A program made the position numbers and the translations under genes. A model generated the notes under the pieces. That model worked only from the letters and a program-made list of their open reading frames with translations, had not been told where the DNA came from and did no database searches. Positions 63,991 to 64,000 of a DNA stretch of 64,000 bases are shown here, piece by piece (within the stretch, counting starts at the first letter, position 1; each line of letters starts with the position of its first letter). Origin of the DNA: Echeneis naucrates (Eukaryota > Chordata > Actinopteri > Carangiformes > Echeneidae); assembly GCF_900963305.1 (NCBI RefSeq), contig NC_042514.1, positions 18,690,029 to 18,754,028 on the forward strand, given 5' to 3'.

Positions 63991-64000
63991 TGTTTCCGCC
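63991..64000 (-). tRNA. tRNA-Val 3' end, cut by the window edge
   Basis: Only discriminator A73, the 3' acceptor strand and two further bases are visible. The preceding flank predicts a CAC or AAC copy. Confidence 0.5.

Larger units (their letters stand above)
500..64000 (-). repeat. tRNA-Val superarray (interrupted by an L2 LINE at 55.25-59.14 kb)
   Basis: About 110 full-length tRNA-Val-like genes, all in one orientation, are separated by spacers assembled from a small set of shared modules. The immediate upstream flank of each gene, to its right on the plus strand, is almost always the same 50 bp ending near ATGAAATGCCATCGTTA, whereas downstream flanks fall into a few classes. Nested duplications of 1.5-9 kb produce near-identical sub-blocks. 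Tandem tRNA clusters of this scale are known from fish genomes. Whether this one is transcribed cannot be judged from sequence alone. Confidence 0.9.

Noticed and set aside
500-64000. tRNA-derived SINE family
   Set aside because: Copies are in one orientation in a tandem array, complete to the 3' acceptor end, without a shared SINE body, A-rich tail or target-site duplications.
500-64000. CRISPR array or bacterial tRNA operon
   Set aside because: Repeats are tRNA genes with vertebrate-type internal promoters, spacers are long and shared, and LINE and Harbinger sequences place the DNA in an animal genome.

Overview
The window is eukaryotic repeat DNA, most likely from a teleost fish. That inference rests on an L2-clade LINE with a fish-type endonuclease/reverse transcriptase and (TGATT)n tail, PIF/Harbinger fragments with a MADF/BESS partner gene, class I retrovirus-like pol fossils and vertebrate-type tRNA-Val genes. 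I could not name the species, and I see no host protein-coding gene.

The dominant feature is a very large tRNA array. About 110 full-length, 73-nt tRNA-Val-like genes, plus about a dozen truncated ones, all lie on the minus strand from about 0.5 kb to the right edge. They are spaced roughly every 120-900 bp. Most carry anticodon CAC (about 49) or AAC (about 37), and ten carry TAC. A separate decayed TAC-like subfamily has lost invariant C56. A few copies carry non-valine anticodons: AAT (Ile) in four, TTC (Glu) in two and TAA in one. Acceptor and T stems mostly pair, with compensatory U-A/C-G alternatives at pair 6:67.

The spacers are built from a small set of modules. (1) A conserved flank of about 50 bp lies upstream of each tRNA. 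(2) An uncharacterised module M of about 220 bp contains TGACGTCA and AATAAA. (3) Fragments of L2 reverse transcriptase recur. (4) A pol fossil of about 0.5 kb recurs 15 times. (5) Several unknown blocks of 260-360 bp recur. Module M joins on its right either to L2 or to the pol fossil. Nested segmental duplications of 1.5-9 kb account for the layout: 1-2640 recurs at 22619-25260, 7690-12960 at 25262-30545, 4962-8800 as a mosaic at 17294-19900, 32655-40400 at 41796-48180 with one section absent, and 14530-16050 at 16440-17945 and 62340-63850. Several junctions look like unequal recombination inside module M or inside a tRNA gene.

At 55.25-59.14 kb a nearly complete L2 LINE interrupts the array, apparently inactivated by a single frame change at a T-run. 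At 21.8-22.9 kb a decayed PIF/Harbinger transposon lies beside the start of the largest duplication; pieces of it recur at the left edge and at 61.9-62.2 kb. The short ORFs in the window are translations of tRNA spacers and repeat fragments, not genes.
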